NCBI RefSeq assembly: GCF_947494015.1
Contig: NZ_CANLTL010000001.1
Coordinates: 310,001 to 374,000, forward strand
Reading direction: 5' to 3'
DNA length: 64,000 bases
Source: an uncultured Cellulomonas sp.
GTDB taxonomy: Bacteria; Actinomycetota; Actinomycetes; Actinomycetales; Cellulomonadaceae
Shown here one piece after another: positions 44,519 through 54,631 of this stretch. A program made the translations under genes and the position numbers. The stretch's first letter is position 1; every line of letters starts with the position of its first letter. Below the pieces are notes generated by a model. That model made no database searches, was not told where the DNA came from, and saw nothing but the letters and a program-made list of their open reading frames with translations.

Positions 44519-45346
44519 GTGCACATCTCCCGGCCCGTCCTGTGGATCAACACCATCGGCTCGGGGGTCGTCGCGGTCTGGCTCACCGGGGCGCTCATGG
44601 ACCTGCGGGCCCTGCCGGTCATCCTGTGGCTGACCCTGCCGTTCAACCTGCTCATCTACGGCGTCAACGACATCTACGACCAGGAGACCGACGCCGCCAA
44701 CCCCCGCAAGGGGTCGATGGAGGGGGCGCGGATCCGGCCGTCGGAGGTCCGAGGGATCGCCTGGGCCGTCGCCGCGACCAACCTGCCCTTCCTCGCGTAC
44801 TTCCTGCTCGCGCTGCCGGCGGCGGCGAACGCGGTGATCGCGCTCTACGCGGCCGTGTTCGTCTGGTACTCCGCCCCGCCGCTGCGGTTCAAGGCGCGAC
44901 CCGTCCTGGACTCGCTGAGCAACGCCGCCTACGCGCTGCCGCTGGTCATCGTGCCGCTGGCGCTGGGGGTCGCACCGGTGTGGCCGGCGGCCGTCGGGCT
45001 GATGGCGTGGAGCGTCGCGAAGCACCCGTTCGACGCGGTGCAGGACATCGTCGAGGACCGCGAGGCCGGCATCACGACGACAGCGGTGCTGCTGGGCCCC
45101 CGAGGGGTCGCGGTGTGGAGCGGGTCGTGGTGGGTGCTGTCGTCGGTGCTGTTCGCCCTGGTGAGCGTGCCCGTGGCGGTGGTGAACCTGGCGATCGCCG
45201 GCGTCCTCGTGGGGCGCCTGCTGCGGGACCCGACGCCCGCCACGGCGCACCGTCTCTACCCCCTGTCGGTCGCGTTCCCCTACCTCGCGGGTTCCGTCGC
45301 CGGGGTCCTGCTCACCGTCGCCATCTTCGTCGGGCGCTACCCGTGA
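44519..45346 (+). CDS. UbiA-family prenyltransferase (lycopene-elongase-like)
   Basis: At least 275 aa from the GTG at 44519, the first start codon in frame; a longer N-terminus is likely (see the short frame at 44401). SRPVLWINTIGSG opens the first helix. NDIYDQETDAANPRKG (about 44-59) and DAVQDIVEDREAG (about 172-184) are the two Asp-rich prenyl-diphosphate/Mg sites. Seven to nine membrane helices. Actinobacterial relatives next to crtI genes add C5 units to lycopene or transfer prenyl chains to quinone precursors. The 36-bp gap to the CrtI-like gene and the nearby idi gene favour carotenoid biosynthesis. Confidence 0.82.
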   Translation: MHISRPVLWINTIGSGVVAVWLTGALMDLRALPVILWLTLPFNLLIYGVNDIYDQETDAANPRKGSMEGARIRPSEVRGIAWAVAATNLPFLAYFLLALPAAANAVIALYAAVFVWYSAPPLRFKARPVLDSLSNAAYALPLVIVPLALGVAPVWPAAVGLMAWSVAKHPFDAVQDIVEDREAGITTTAVLLGPRGVAVWSGSWWVLSSVLFALVSVPVAVVNLAIAGVLVGRLLRDPTPATAHRLYPLSVAFPYLAGSVAGVLLTVAIFVGRYP

Positions 45347-45380
45347 CGGCCTGTGTGCGCGTGTGCGACGGGGGCCGGTC

Positions 45381-46811
45381 GTGAGCCGCATCGTGGTCGT
45401 CGGCGGCGGGCTCGGCGGGCTGGCGGCCTCCGCGCTGCTGGCCCGGGCCGGTCACCGCGTCGTGCTCCTCGAGGCGTCGGGCGAGCTGGGCGGCAAGAGC
45501 CGCCGCGTGCTGCTCGGCGGCGAGCGGATCGACACCGGACCGTCCCTGGTGACGTTCCCGGCGGTGTGGGACGAGCTGTTGCGCCGGCTCGACGACGGCC
45601 GGCGCCCGGTGTCCGACGTCGGCCGCCTCGACCTCGTGCGGATGCCCGAGGTCGGCCGGTACTACCTCCGGGGCGAGGAGACGTCCCTGCCGGTCGCGCC
45701 GGACCACCCGTGGTACCCCGCCTGGCGCCGCTTCTGCGACCTGCACGCCCCGCTCGCCGACGACGTGTCGACGCTGCTGCACACCGAGCCCCTCGACCGG
45801 GCGGCACTGCCGGCGCTGCGGCGGCTGCTCGGCGTCTACGGGTCGCGGCTGACCACCCGCGCCTACCTCGACGGCCTGCCCTGGCTGCCCGACGGGCTGC
45901 GGGAGATCATCGCGATCCACACGCTCAACGCCGGTGTCTCGCCGTCGCGCACCCCCGCCCTGTACGCGAGCATGCCGGCGATCATGGCCGAGACCGGCGT
46001 CTGGGTGCCTCGCGGCGGGGTGCACGAGGTCGTGCTGGCGCTCGCCCGGCTCGCCGAGGCGGCCGGGGTCGAGGTCCGCCGGGACGAGCCCGTCGTGCGC
46101 ATCGAGCGCGGGCGGGTCGTCACGGTGCACGCCGAGCACCGGGCCGACGTCGTCGTGGGCGCGCTGGACGCCGACCGGCTCGCGTCCCTCGTCGGGCTCG
46201 GCCGGGCGCCGGCCCGCACCCGTCCGCGCGTGCGCCCGCGCACCCTCTCGTGCTCCGGCATCGCGGTGTACGGGGTGCTGCGCGAGGACCTGCCGGCCAC
46301 GCTCGCCACGCACAGCGTCGTGCTGCCGACGAAGCCTGCCGCGCTGTACCGCAGCCTCGAGGCGGGCGACGAGCCGGCGGACACCATGGCGTTCGTCAAC
46401 CAGTACCGTCCGGGCGAGGTCTACCCCAACACCCGCAGCACGGTGGGCATCCTGCTCACCGCTCCCGCGGACGGCGGGCGCTACACCGTCGAGCACCCGT
46501 TCGTGCGCCGCGAGGTCGAGCGGATCTCGGCCGCCCTGGGGCTCGACGCCCCGCTCACCGACCACCTCGACGAGCACGTCGTGCTCGACCCGCAGCACTA
46601 CGGCGCCTTCGGGGAGCCGCACGGAGCGCTCTACGGCGCCGCCCGACCGCCGTGGCTCAGCGGCCCGCTGCACCGCCCGTCGTACTGCGACCCGTGGCGA
46701 CCGTGGCTGTGGCGGGTCGGGGCGTCGGTCCACCCCGGCGGAGGCATCCCCGCGGTGCTGGGCGGCGCGATGCTCGCGGTGGCGCGACTGCTCCGGGCGA
46801 CCCCGGCGTGA
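45381..46811 (+). CDS. CrtI/CrtD-like carotenoid desaturase (FAD flavoprotein)
   Basis: 476 aa, GTG start. The N-terminal dinucleotide site IVVVGGGLGGLAASALLARAGH continues to LEASGELGGKSRRV, then DTGPSLVTFPAVW, as in phytoene desaturases. The C-terminal FAD segment is VGASVHPGGGIPAVLGGAMLAVARLL. The family dehydrogenates or isomerises carotenoids at the membrane surface. The exact step is not decidable; no phytoene synthase (crtB) or GGPP synthase (crtE) is present in the window. Confidence 0.85.
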   Translation: MSRIVVVGGGLGGLAASALLARAGHRVVLLEASGELGGKSRRVLLGGERIDTGPSLVTFPAVWDELLRRLDDGRRPVSDVGRLDLVRMPEVGRYYLRGEETSLPVAPDHPWYPAWRRFCDLHAPLADDVSTLLHTEPLDRAALPALRRLLGVYGSRLTTRAYLDGLPWLPDGLREIIAIHTLNAGVSPSRTPALYASMPAIMAETGVWVPRGGVHEVVLALARLAEAAGVEVRRDEPVVRIERGRVVTVHAEHRADVVVGALDADRLASLVGLGRAPARTRPRVRPRTLSCSGIAVYGVLREDLPATLATHSVVLPTKPAALYRSLEAGDEPADTMAFVNQYRPGEVYPNTRSTVGILLTAPADGGRYTVEHPFVRREVERISAALGLDAPLTDHLDEHVVLDPQHYGAFGEPHGALYGAARPPWLSGPLHRPSYCDPWRPWLWRVGASVHPGGGIPAVLGGAMLAVARLLRATPA

Positions 46812-46928
46812 GGCGTCCTCGGGTGCCGGCGGGGACCGTCCCGCCGCGTCGGGGCGTGGACCGTCGCGGCCCGGCGCCGTGTTTGACTGGTCGTCACCAT
46901 CAGGCCACCGCCACCGAGGAGACCCGTC

Positions 46929-47462
46929 GTGACCCGTGAAGAGACGGTCGTCCTGCTCGACGAGGCCGGCGAGCACATCGGCGTGGCGAACAAGGCGGAG
47001 GTGCACACGACCGACACCTCGCTGCACCTGGCGTTCTCCTGCCACGTGTTCGACGAGCGGGGGCGCGTGCTGGTGACCCGCCGCGCGCTGAGCAAGCGCA
47101 CCTGGCCCGGCGTCTGGACCAACAGCTTCTGCGGCCACCCCGCGCCGGGTGAGCCGATGGCCGACGCGGTGCGCCGGCGCGGCCTGGACGAGCTGGGGAT
47201 CGCCGTCACCGACCTCGAGCTGGTCGACGCCGACTTCCGGTACCGCGCGACGGACGCCTCCGGCATCGTCGAGAACGAGATGTGCCCGATCTACTTCGCC
47301 CGGACCACGCAGGCGCCCGCCGCGAACCCGGACGAGGTGATGGACCTCGTGTGGGTGGCACCGGACCAGCTGCGCCGCACGGTCGAGGCGGCGCCCTGGG
47401 CGGTGAGCCCCTGGCTCGTGAGCTCGTTCGACCGGATCGCCGGACGGTTCGGCGCCGCGTAG
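46929..47462 (+). CDS. idi: Isopentenyl-diphosphate Δ-isomerase, type I
   Basis: 177 aa, GTG start with GAGGAGA 7 bases upstream. Nudix-fold isomerase: SCHVFDERGRVLVTRRA, catalytic Cys in TNSFCGHP, RRGLDELGI, and catalytic Glu in ENEMCPIYF. It interconverts IPP and DMAPP, feeding the neighbouring prenyl- and carotenoid-modifying genes. Confidence 0.95.
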   Translation: MTREETVVLLDEAGEHIGVANKAEVHTTDTSLHLAFSCHVFDERGRVLVTRRALSKRTWPGVWTNSFCGHPAPGEPMADAVRRRGLDELGIAVTDLELVDADFRYRATDASGIVENEMCPIYFARTTQAPAANPDEVMDLVWVAPDQLRRTVEAAPWAVSPWLVSSFDRIAGRFGAA

Positions 47463-47554
47463 CGCGGCGAGGTCGAGTCCTGCGCCGGACGGTGCACCCG
47501 GCCCGCTACTCTCGCCGCAGCACCGGCCACCAGCCTCGGCGACGAGAGGGTCCC

Positions 47555-47656
47555 ATGACGCCCGCAGCGCGCTCCCGGCAGCCCGTCACCCGGCAGCCCC
47601 ACGCCCGGCAGCCCCACGCCCGGCAGCGACCCCGCCCCGGCGTGGCCCACCGATGA
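47555..47656 (+). CDS. 33-aa leader peptide coupled to an ABC transporter
   Basis: ATG at 47555 preceded by GAGAGGG. The peptide is rich in Arg, Gln, Pro and His, with RQPHA repeated (from 15-bp tandem DNA repeats at about 47589-47622). Its stop overlaps the ABC ATPase start (ATGA at 47653-47656), and the ATPase has no other good ribosome site. It may act as a leader that couples or regulates translation. It is short, so it could also be chance. Confidence 0.45.
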   Translation: MTPAARSRQPVTRQPHARQPHARQRPRPGVAHR

Positions 47657-48570
47657 CCCTCATCAGCACGCGGGCCCTGACCAAGCGGTTCGGCGCCGTC
47701 ACCGCGGTCGACGACCTGACGGTGGACGTGGCTCCCGGCGTCGTCGGCCTGGTGGGCGCGAACGGCGCCGGCAAGTCGACCCTGCTGAAGATGCTGCTGG
47801 GCCTGGTCCCCGCGACGTCCGGCAGCGCGCGGTTGCTGGACCTGGACATCGCGACCGAGGGCACCGCCATCCGCGAGCGCGTCGGGTACATGCCCGAGCA
47901 CGACTGCCTGCCGCCGGACGTGACCGCGACCGAGTTCATCGTCCACATGGCGCGCATGTCCGGCCTGCCGACCACCGCCGCCCGCGAGCGCAGCGCCGAC
48001 ACCCTGCGCCACGTCGGGCTCTACGAGGAGCGGTACCGGCCGATGGGCGGGTACTCCACCGGCATGCGGCAACGGGTCAAGCTCGCGCAGGCCCTCGTCC
48101 ACGACCCCGACCTCGTGATGCTCGACGAGCCGACCAACGGGCTGGATCCCGCCGGCCGCGACGACATGCTCGGACTCATCCGCCGCATCGGCGCCGAGTT
48201 CGGCATCTCGGTGCTCGTCACGTCGCACCTGCTCGGCGAGCTGGAGCGGGTCTGCGACAGCGTCGTCGTCGTCGACGGCGGCCGCCTGCTGCGCCACTCC
48301 AGCACCGTCGCCATGACCACCGAGACCACTGCTCTCCTCGTCGAGGTGGACGGCGACGTCACGCCGCTCGCGGCGCTGCTGGAGCAGCGCGGTGTGCCCA
48401 GCCGGTCGCACGGGCGGCAGCTGGAGGTGCAGCTCGACGACGACGCCCTGCTCGACCTCATCCGTGATGCCGTGGCCGGGCTCGACCTCGGGCTGGTCCG
48501 GATGGAGCGACGGCGGCACCGGATGTCCGAGCTCTTCGCGACCGGAGGTGGCAGCCATGTCGGCACCTGA
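47653..48570 (+). CDS. ABC transporter ATP-binding protein 1
   Basis: 305 aa. Walker A GANGAGKST near 36, Q-loop YMPEHDCLPPDVTA, signature YSTGMRQRVKLAQAL, Walker B LVMLDEPTNGLDP, H-loop VTSHLLGEL. The ~90-residue C-terminal extension (DGDVTPLAALLEQRG...) is typical of ABC-2 exporter ATPases. First main gene of an interleaved ATPase-permease-ATPase-permease operon. Substrate unknown. Confidence 0.9.
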   Translation: MTLISTRALTKRFGAVTAVDDLTVDVAPGVVGLVGANGAGKSTLLKMLLGLVPATSGSARLLDLDIATEGTAIRERVGYMPEHDCLPPDVTATEFIVHMARMSGLPTTAARERSADTLRHVGLYEERYRPMGGYSTGMRQRVKLAQALVHDPDLVMLDEPTNGLDPAGRDDMLGLIRRIGAEFGISVLVTSHLLGELERVCDSVVVVDGGRLLRHSSTVAMTTETTALLVEVDGDVTPLAALLEQRGVPSRSHGRQLEVQLDDDALLDLIRDAVAGLDLGLVRMERRRHRMSELFATGGGSHVGT

Positions 48571-49464
48571 GCAGCCGCAGCTCCCACCACAGGCGGCCGG
48601 CGGCGGTGTCATCCACGACATCGGCTACCGGCACTACGACGGACCCCGGCTGGGCACCCGGTACGTGCAGCGCTCGCTGTTCGTGGACGGCCTGCGCGGC
48701 GCCTACGGGCTGGGCCGGTCGATGCGGTCGAAGATCATGCCGCTGCTGCTGCTGGCGGCGATGTGCCTGCCCGCGATCGTCCTCGTCGTCGTCACCACCG
48801 TGGTGGGCGGCGACGACCTCCCGCTCGGCTACACCGAGTACCTGTTCAACGTGCAGACCGTGGTGGCGATCTTCCTGGCCGCGCAGGCCCCGGTGCTCGT
48901 CTCGCGGGACCTGCGCTACCGCGTCGTCCCGCTGTACTTCGCCCGCCCGTTGCAGCGCCCGCAGTACGTGCAGGCGAAGCTGGCCGCGATGACGACGGCG
49001 CTGTTCGTGCTCATGGCGCTGCCGCTGGTGATCATGTTCGCCGGCGCGCTGCTGGCCAAGATCCCGTTCTCCGAGCAGGCTCCCGACCTCGCGCTGGGGC
49101 TGCTCGCGGCTCTGCTGTACGCCGTCGTCCTGGCCGGCGTCGGCCTGCTCATCGCGGCGTTCACCCCCCGGCGAGGACTGGGGGTCGCGGCCGTCATCGC
49201 CGTCCTGCTCGTGCTGTCCGGGGCGCAGGTCGCCGTGTGGGCGATCGCCGACGAGCTCGGCAACACGACCCTGGCCGGCCTCTCCGGCCTCATCTCCCCG
49301 TCGACCCTCGTGGACGGCGTCCTCAGCAGCGTGCTGGGGGCGTCGAGCACCGTCGTCGAGCCGCCGGGGACCCTGGGCGCGGTCGTCTTCGTCGCGGCGG
49401 CGGTGCTGCTCGTCGTCGGCTGCTACCTCGCCCTGCTCGCCCGCTACCGGAGGGTGCCGACGTC

Positions 49465-49468
<4 letters not shown>
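48557..49468 (+). CDS. ABC-2 type permease 1
   Basis: 303 aa, ATG with GGAGGTGG 7 bases upstream, overlapping ATPase 1 by 14 bases. A cytosolic N-terminus (VIHDIGYRHYDGPRLG, a motif of this permease group) precedes six hydrophobic segments from about residue 50 to 300. No duplicated domain, so it probably dimerises with permease 2. Confidence 0.88.
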
Positions 49469-50415
<947 letters not shown>

Positions 50416-50428
50416 ACCTGGAGACCCG

Positions 50429-51169
50429 ATGAACGCCACCGTCGCGCGGCTCACCTCCCGCGCCATCCTCGGCCGACGGCGCGCGCTGCTGCTCCTGCTG
50501 CTGCCCGCCGCCCTCCTCGTCATCTGCGTCCTCGCCCGGGTCCTGGCCGGGGCGGGGCCGGACGGCGCCGACGGGCTCGCCGCCGAGCTGCTGAACGGGT
50601 TCGGTCTCGCGGTCCTGCTGCCCCTGCTCGCGCTCATCGCGGGCACCGGCGCCATCGGCCCGGAGATCGACGACGGCTCCATCGTGTACCTGCTGGCCAA
50701 GCCGCTGCGTCGGTCCGTCATCGTGGTGACCAAGGCGCTGGTCGCCATCGGCATCGTCACGCTCTTCGGGGCGCTCCCCGTGCTCATCGGCGGGGTGATC
50801 ATGACCGGTGGGCTGGGGGCCGTGCCCGTCGGCTACGGGGTCGGCAGCCTCCTCGCCGGGATCGCCTACAGCGCCGTGTTCCTGCTGCTGGCGGTGGTCA
50901 GCCGCAACGCCGTCGTCCTCGGGCTGCTCTACGCGCTCCTGTGGGAGTCGCTCATCGGCCAGTTCGTCCCCGGCGCGCAGGCGCTGAGCATCCAGCAGTG
51001 GTCCCTGGCGGTCACGCAGAGCGTGGTGGGCGCGGACGCCGAGCGCCTCGGCATCGCTTCCGCGGTCGGCCTGCCGGTCGCCGTCGTCCTGCTCACGCTC
51101 GTCACCGTGGGCAGCGTCTGGTACGCGTCCCGCCGGCTGCGGACCATCCGCCTGACCGAGGACGCCTGA
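50429..51169 (+). CDS. ABC-2 type permease 2
   Basis: 246 aa. ATG at 50429 has GGAG 6 bases upstream. Between it and ATPase 2 a six-codon frame (ATG at 50412, MNLETR) overlaps both stop and start, which may carry ribosomes across the junction. Six hydrophobic segments, with EIDDGSIVYLLAKPLRRS between helices 2 and 3, the usual ABC-2 coupling region. Confidence 0.88.
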   Translation: MNATVARLTSRAILGRRRALLLLLLPAALLVICVLARVLAGAGPDGADGLAAELLNGFGLAVLLPLLALIAGTGAIGPEIDDGSIVYLLAKPLRRSVIVVTKALVAIGIVTLFGALPVLIGGVIMTGGLGAVPVGYGVGSLLAGIAYSAVFLLLAVVSRNAVVLGLLYALLWESLIGQFVPGAQALSIQQWSLAVTQSVVGADAERLGIASAVGLPVAVVLLTLVTVGSVWYASRRLRTIRLTEDA

Positions 51170-51320
51170 CCCCTGGGCGCGGGGCCGCACGTTCCGCCGC
51201 CGAGAGGCTCCGGCCTGCACCCACCGCCGCTCCCGACGGGCAGCCCGCGCCGACCTCTGATTGGGTCGCATCGGATCTGGACCGGACCGGACCGGCCAGC
51301 ACGAGGTGGAGGCGCACGCG

Positions 51321-52502
51321 ATGAAGGCTGTGACCTGGCAGGGCAAGCGCGACGTGCGCGTCGAGGACGTCCCCGACCCGCGGATCGAGCAGGACACCGA
51401 TGCGGTCGTGCGGATCACCAGCACGAACATCTGCGGCTCGGACCTGCACCTGTACGAGACCCTGGGTGCCTTCATGGACGCCGGTGACATCCTCGGCCAC
51501 GAGCCGATGGGCATCGTGGAGGAGGTCGGCAGCGGCGTGACCGGTCTGGCGCCGGGCGACCGGGTCGTCATCCCGTTCCAGATCTCCTGCGGGCACTGCT
51601 TCATGTGCGACGGCGGCCTCTACACCCAGTGCGAGACGACCCAGGTGCGCGAGCAGGGGACCGGGGCGGCGCTGTTCGGCTTCTCCAAGCTGTACGGGCA
51701 GGTGCCGGGCGGTCAGGCGGAGTACCTGCGCGTGCCGCAGGCGCAGTCGACCCACATCAAGGTCCCGCACGGGCCGGCGGACGACCGCTTCGTCTACCTC
51801 TCCGACGTGCTGCCGACCGCGTGGCAGGCGGTGCAGTACGCCGCGATCCCGCGGGGCGGGACCGTCGCCGTCCTGGGTCTCGGCCCGATCGGCGCGATGG
51901 CCGGGCGGATCGCCCTGCACCAGGGCGCCGGCCGGGTGTTCGGGGTCGACCTGGTCCCGGAACGCCTCGAGCGCGCACGTGCCCGCGGCATGGAGACGGT
52001 CGACCTGCGCGAGCACGACGACGTCGCGGCCGTGCTGCGCGACCTCACCGGCGGCAGGGGCCCGGACGCCGTCATCGACGCCGTCGGGATGGAGGCGCAC
52101 GGGTCACCGGGCGGCAAGGTCGTGCAGACCATCACGGGGCTCCTGCCGGACGCCATCGCCGCACCGCTCACGGAGAAGGCGGGGCTGGACCGGCTCGGCG
52201 CGCTGTACGCCGCGATCGACATCGTGCGGCGCGGCGGCACCATCTCGATCATCGGCGTGTACGGCGGCATGGTCGACCCGATGCCGCTGATGACGATGTT
52301 CGACAAGCAGATCCAGCTGCGCATGGGGCAGGCCAACGTGAAGCGGTGGGTGGACGACATCATGCCGCTGCTGGGTGACGACGATCCCCTCGGCGTCGAC
52401 ACCTTCGCCAGTCACCGGCTGCCGCTCAGCGAGGCGCCGCGGGCCTACGAGGCGTTCCAGAAGAAGACCGACGACGCCTTCAAGATCGTCCTGACGCCGT
52501 AG
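51321..52502 (+). CDS. Zinc-dependent alcohol dehydrogenase, formaldehyde-dehydrogenase-like
   Basis: 393 aa. ATG at 51321 with GGAGG 7-8 bases upstream; the frame runs on upstream to 51261 without support. Catalytic-zinc ligands: Cys in NICGSDLH and GHEPMG. Four-Cys structural zinc: SCGHCFMCDGG...YTQCE. NAD site VAVLGLGPIGAMAG near 185. The insertion FGFSKLYGQVPGGQAEYLRV matches glutathione-independent formaldehyde dehydrogenases. Natural substrate unproven. It stands alone, 150 bp after the ABC operon. Confidence 0.88.
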   Translation: MKAVTWQGKRDVRVEDVPDPRIEQDTDAVVRITSTNICGSDLHLYETLGAFMDAGDILGHEPMGIVEEVGSGVTGLAPGDRVVIPFQISCGHCFMCDGGLYTQCETTQVREQGTGAALFGFSKLYGQVPGGQAEYLRVPQAQSTHIKVPHGPADDRFVYLSDVLPTAWQAVQYAAIPRGGTVAVLGLGPIGAMAGRIALHQGAGRVFGVDLVPERLERARARGMETVDLREHDDVAAVLRDLTGGRGPDAVIDAVGMEAHGSPGGKVVQTITGLLPDAIAAPLTEKAGLDRLGALYAAIDIVRRGGTISIIGVYGGMVDPMPLMTMFDKQIQLRMGQANVKRWVDDIMPLLGDDDPLGVDTFASHRLPLSEAPRAYEAFQKKTDDAFKIVLTP

Positions 52503-52593
52503 CGCCGCCAGCGGGCGCCGGCGATGGCCCGGGTGCCATGGGCTACGTTCGGCGGGTGCCCATCGGCCCCCTCGACGTCGCGCGCGACCGGTC

Positions 52594-53826
52594 ATGAGCA
52601 CCGCGACCGTCGTCGGCGGCGGGCCGGCGGGACTGATGGCGGCGGAGGTGCTGGCCCGGGCCGGCGTCGCCGTGACCGTGTACGAGCGGATGCCCTCGGT
52701 CGGGCGCAAGCTCCTCATGGCCGGCCACGGCGGGCTGAACCTCACCCACACCGAGGACCTCGCGCGCTTCGGGCCCCGGTACGGCGACGCGGCCGACCAG
52801 GTCGCCCCGATGCTCGCCGCCTTCAGCCCGGACGACCTGCGCAACTGGTGCGCCGACCTGGGCGAGCCCACGTTCGTCGGGTCGAGCGGGCGCGTGTTCC
52901 CCGAGGCGTTCCGGGCGACGCCCCTGCTCCGGGCGTGGCTGGCACGGCTCGCCGACCTCGGGGTCACCGTCCGTACCCGGCAGCGCTGGACCGGCTGGGC
53001 CCCGGACGACGGCGGTCTGCGGTTCACCGGCCGCGACGGCGCGACGAGTGACGCCGCCGCGGACGCGACCGTCTTCGCCCTCGGCGGCGCGTCGTGGCCG
53101 CAGCTGGGGTCCGACGGCGGATGGGTCGGGCCGTTCCGTGAGCGCGGCGTCGCGATCGCCCCGTTCCGCGCGGCGAACGTCGGCGTCCGGGTCGCGTGGA
53201 GCGACGTCTTCGCGGACCGGTTCGAGGGGACGCCGGTCAAGCACCTGCGGCTGACGGTCCGCGGGGTCGACACGGATCCGGTGCGCGGCGACGCGATGGT
53301 CACCCGCACCGGCCTGGAGGGCGGTCCGGTGTACGCGCTCGGTGCCGCGATCCGCCAGGCCCTGGACCGCGAGGGGACGTGCGTGCTGGACGTCGACCTG
53401 CGTCCCGACCTCACCGTCGGGCAGCTCACCGACCGGCTCGGACGCCGGCGGGCGAAGGACTCGGTGTCGACGTGGCTGCGCCGCTCGACCGGTCTGGATC
53501 CGGTCGCCGTCGGACTCCTGCGCGAGGCGAGCGGTGGTGCGGTGCCCGACGACGCCGCCGCCGCGGCCGCGCTGATCACGGCGGTTCCGGTGACGGTGAC
53601 CGGGACGATGCCGATCGCCGAGGCGATCTCGTCGGCGGGCGGCGTGACATGGTCGGACGTCGACGGGGCGCTCATGCTGCGCCGGCTGCCGGGCACGTTC
53701 GTGGCTGGCGAGATGCTCGACTGGGAGGCGCCGACGGGCGGCTACCTGCTGCAGGCGTCGTTCAGCAGCGGGGTGGTCGCCGGGCACGGAGCACTGGCCT
53801 GGCTGAGGCGCGGCGCCACCGGCTGA
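52594..53826 (+). CDS. HI0933-like flavoprotein (TIGR03862-type)
   Basis: 410 aa, ATG start. FAD site VVGGGPAGLMAAEVLARAG at the N-terminus, then ERMPSVGRKLLMAGHGGLNLTHTE, the family hallmark. A GATVFALGG-like second segment (ATVFALGGASWPQLGSDG) and the C-terminal FAD loop FVAGEMLDWEAPTGGYLLQASFSSG complete the fold. Members are soluble oxidoreductases of uncertain function (YhiN-related). Confidence 0.88.
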   Translation: MSTATVVGGGPAGLMAAEVLARAGVAVTVYERMPSVGRKLLMAGHGGLNLTHTEDLARFGPRYGDAADQVAPMLAAFSPDDLRNWCADLGEPTFVGSSGRVFPEAFRATPLLRAWLARLADLGVTVRTRQRWTGWAPDDGGLRFTGRDGATSDAAADATVFALGGASWPQLGSDGGWVGPFRERGVAIAPFRAANVGVRVAWSDVFADRFEGTPVKHLRLTVRGVDTDPVRGDAMVTRTGLEGGPVYALGAAIRQALDREGTCVLDVDLRPDLTVGQLTDRLGRRRAKDSVSTWLRRSTGLDPVAVGLLREASGGAVPDDAAAAAALITAVPVTVTGTMPIAEAISSAGGVTWSDVDGALMLRRLPGTFVAGEMLDWEAPTGGYLLQASFSSGVVAGHGALAWLRRGATG

Positions 53827-53916
53827 GGCTCCCGACGACGCGTTCGGTCCCGCGGGACTCCGCGCGTCACTAGGGTCCGTGCCGGGGATCGATCGACGAG
53901 CCGAGGGGCGTGGGCG

Positions 53917-54504
53917 GTGCACGAGGTGAAGGCGGGGTTGTTCCGGAGCGGCGGCGGGCGACGAGCGCACCGGGTGATGCTCGGTCTCACCGTGCTGTCG
54001 GTGCTGTGGGGCGTCGCGAGCCTCGTGGCCGTGGCCGTGGAGCTCGCCGGCGGCGCGACGGGCACCTTCGAGCTGGGCGGCCGCCGGCTGCCCCTGTGGG
54101 TCCTGTGGGTCGGCTCGGCCGTGGCCGCGGCCGTCGTCACGCAGGACAGCTACGCCAACTGGCGCCGGACCGGCCCCCACCACGGCATCCTCGACATCGC
54201 GGTGGAGCCGACGGGGCTGCGCATCGCCCGGCCCGGGACGTGGGGGCGCAGCCGCGAGGTCCTCGTCCAGCGCGGCGAGACGGTGATCCTCGACGCCCGG
54301 CTGGTGCGCGACCGGCGGGCGGGCACGGACCGCAGCTACCGGTTCACGGTGTCCGCACCGGCCGGGTCGTTCGGCTTCGTCCAGCCCATCTATGTCGAGA
54401 AGCTGTCGCTCGTGCCGCTGGACGAGGCCGCGCGCGAGCTCCGCATCACCGTCGAGGTGTCAGGCGCGATGACCGCGGTCGAGCGGCTCGGCGTCCCCGC
54501 GTAG
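53917..54504 (+). CDS. Hypothetical two-helix membrane protein
   Basis: 195 aa, GTG start with GAGGGG about 8-9 bases upstream. Helices at about 21-43 (MLGLTVLSVLWGVASLVAVAVEL) and 58-76. The C-terminal ~110 residues are cytosolic and β-rich. I do not recognise a family. Confidence 0.65.
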   Translation: MHEVKAGLFRSGGGRRAHRVMLGLTVLSVLWGVASLVAVAVELAGGATGTFELGGRRLPLWVLWVGSAVAAAVVTQDSYANWRRTGPHHGILDIAVEPTGLRIARPGTWGRSREVLVQRGETVILDARLVRDRRAGTDRSYRFTVSAPAGSFGFVQPIYVEKLSLVPLDEAARELRITVEVSGAMTAVERLGVPA

Positions 54505-54529
54505 CACGCCGCGCCCCGTCCGCGCCGCG

Positions 54530-54566
54530 CCGGCAGCCGGCACCGGCAGCCGGCACCGGCAGCCGG
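54530..54566. repeat. 13-bp tandem repeat
   Basis: Unit ccggcagccggca occurs 2.8 times in the spacer between two convergent genes, just before the terminator hairpin. Confidence 0.7.
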
Positions 54567-54577
54567 GGCCGGCACAG

Positions 54578-54603
54578 GTGGCCGGACGCCGCCGTCCGGC
54601 CAC
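54578..54603. terminator. Bidirectional terminator hairpin
   Basis: Perfect 11-bp stem gtggccggacg / cgtccggccac with a 4-base loop (ccgc). It lies between the convergent ends of the membrane-protein gene (54504) and the arabinofuranosidase gene (54632). No T-run. Confidence 0.8.
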
Positions 54604-54631
54604 CCGACGGTGACCGGACGGCGGGCCGGGG

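Noticed and set aside
43034-45391. A 785-codon minus-strand frame that would extend the GT1 gene by ~390 residues
   Set aside because: The extension runs antisense through the UbiA gene, is low complexity, and the GT1 family signature begins right at the ATG 44224.
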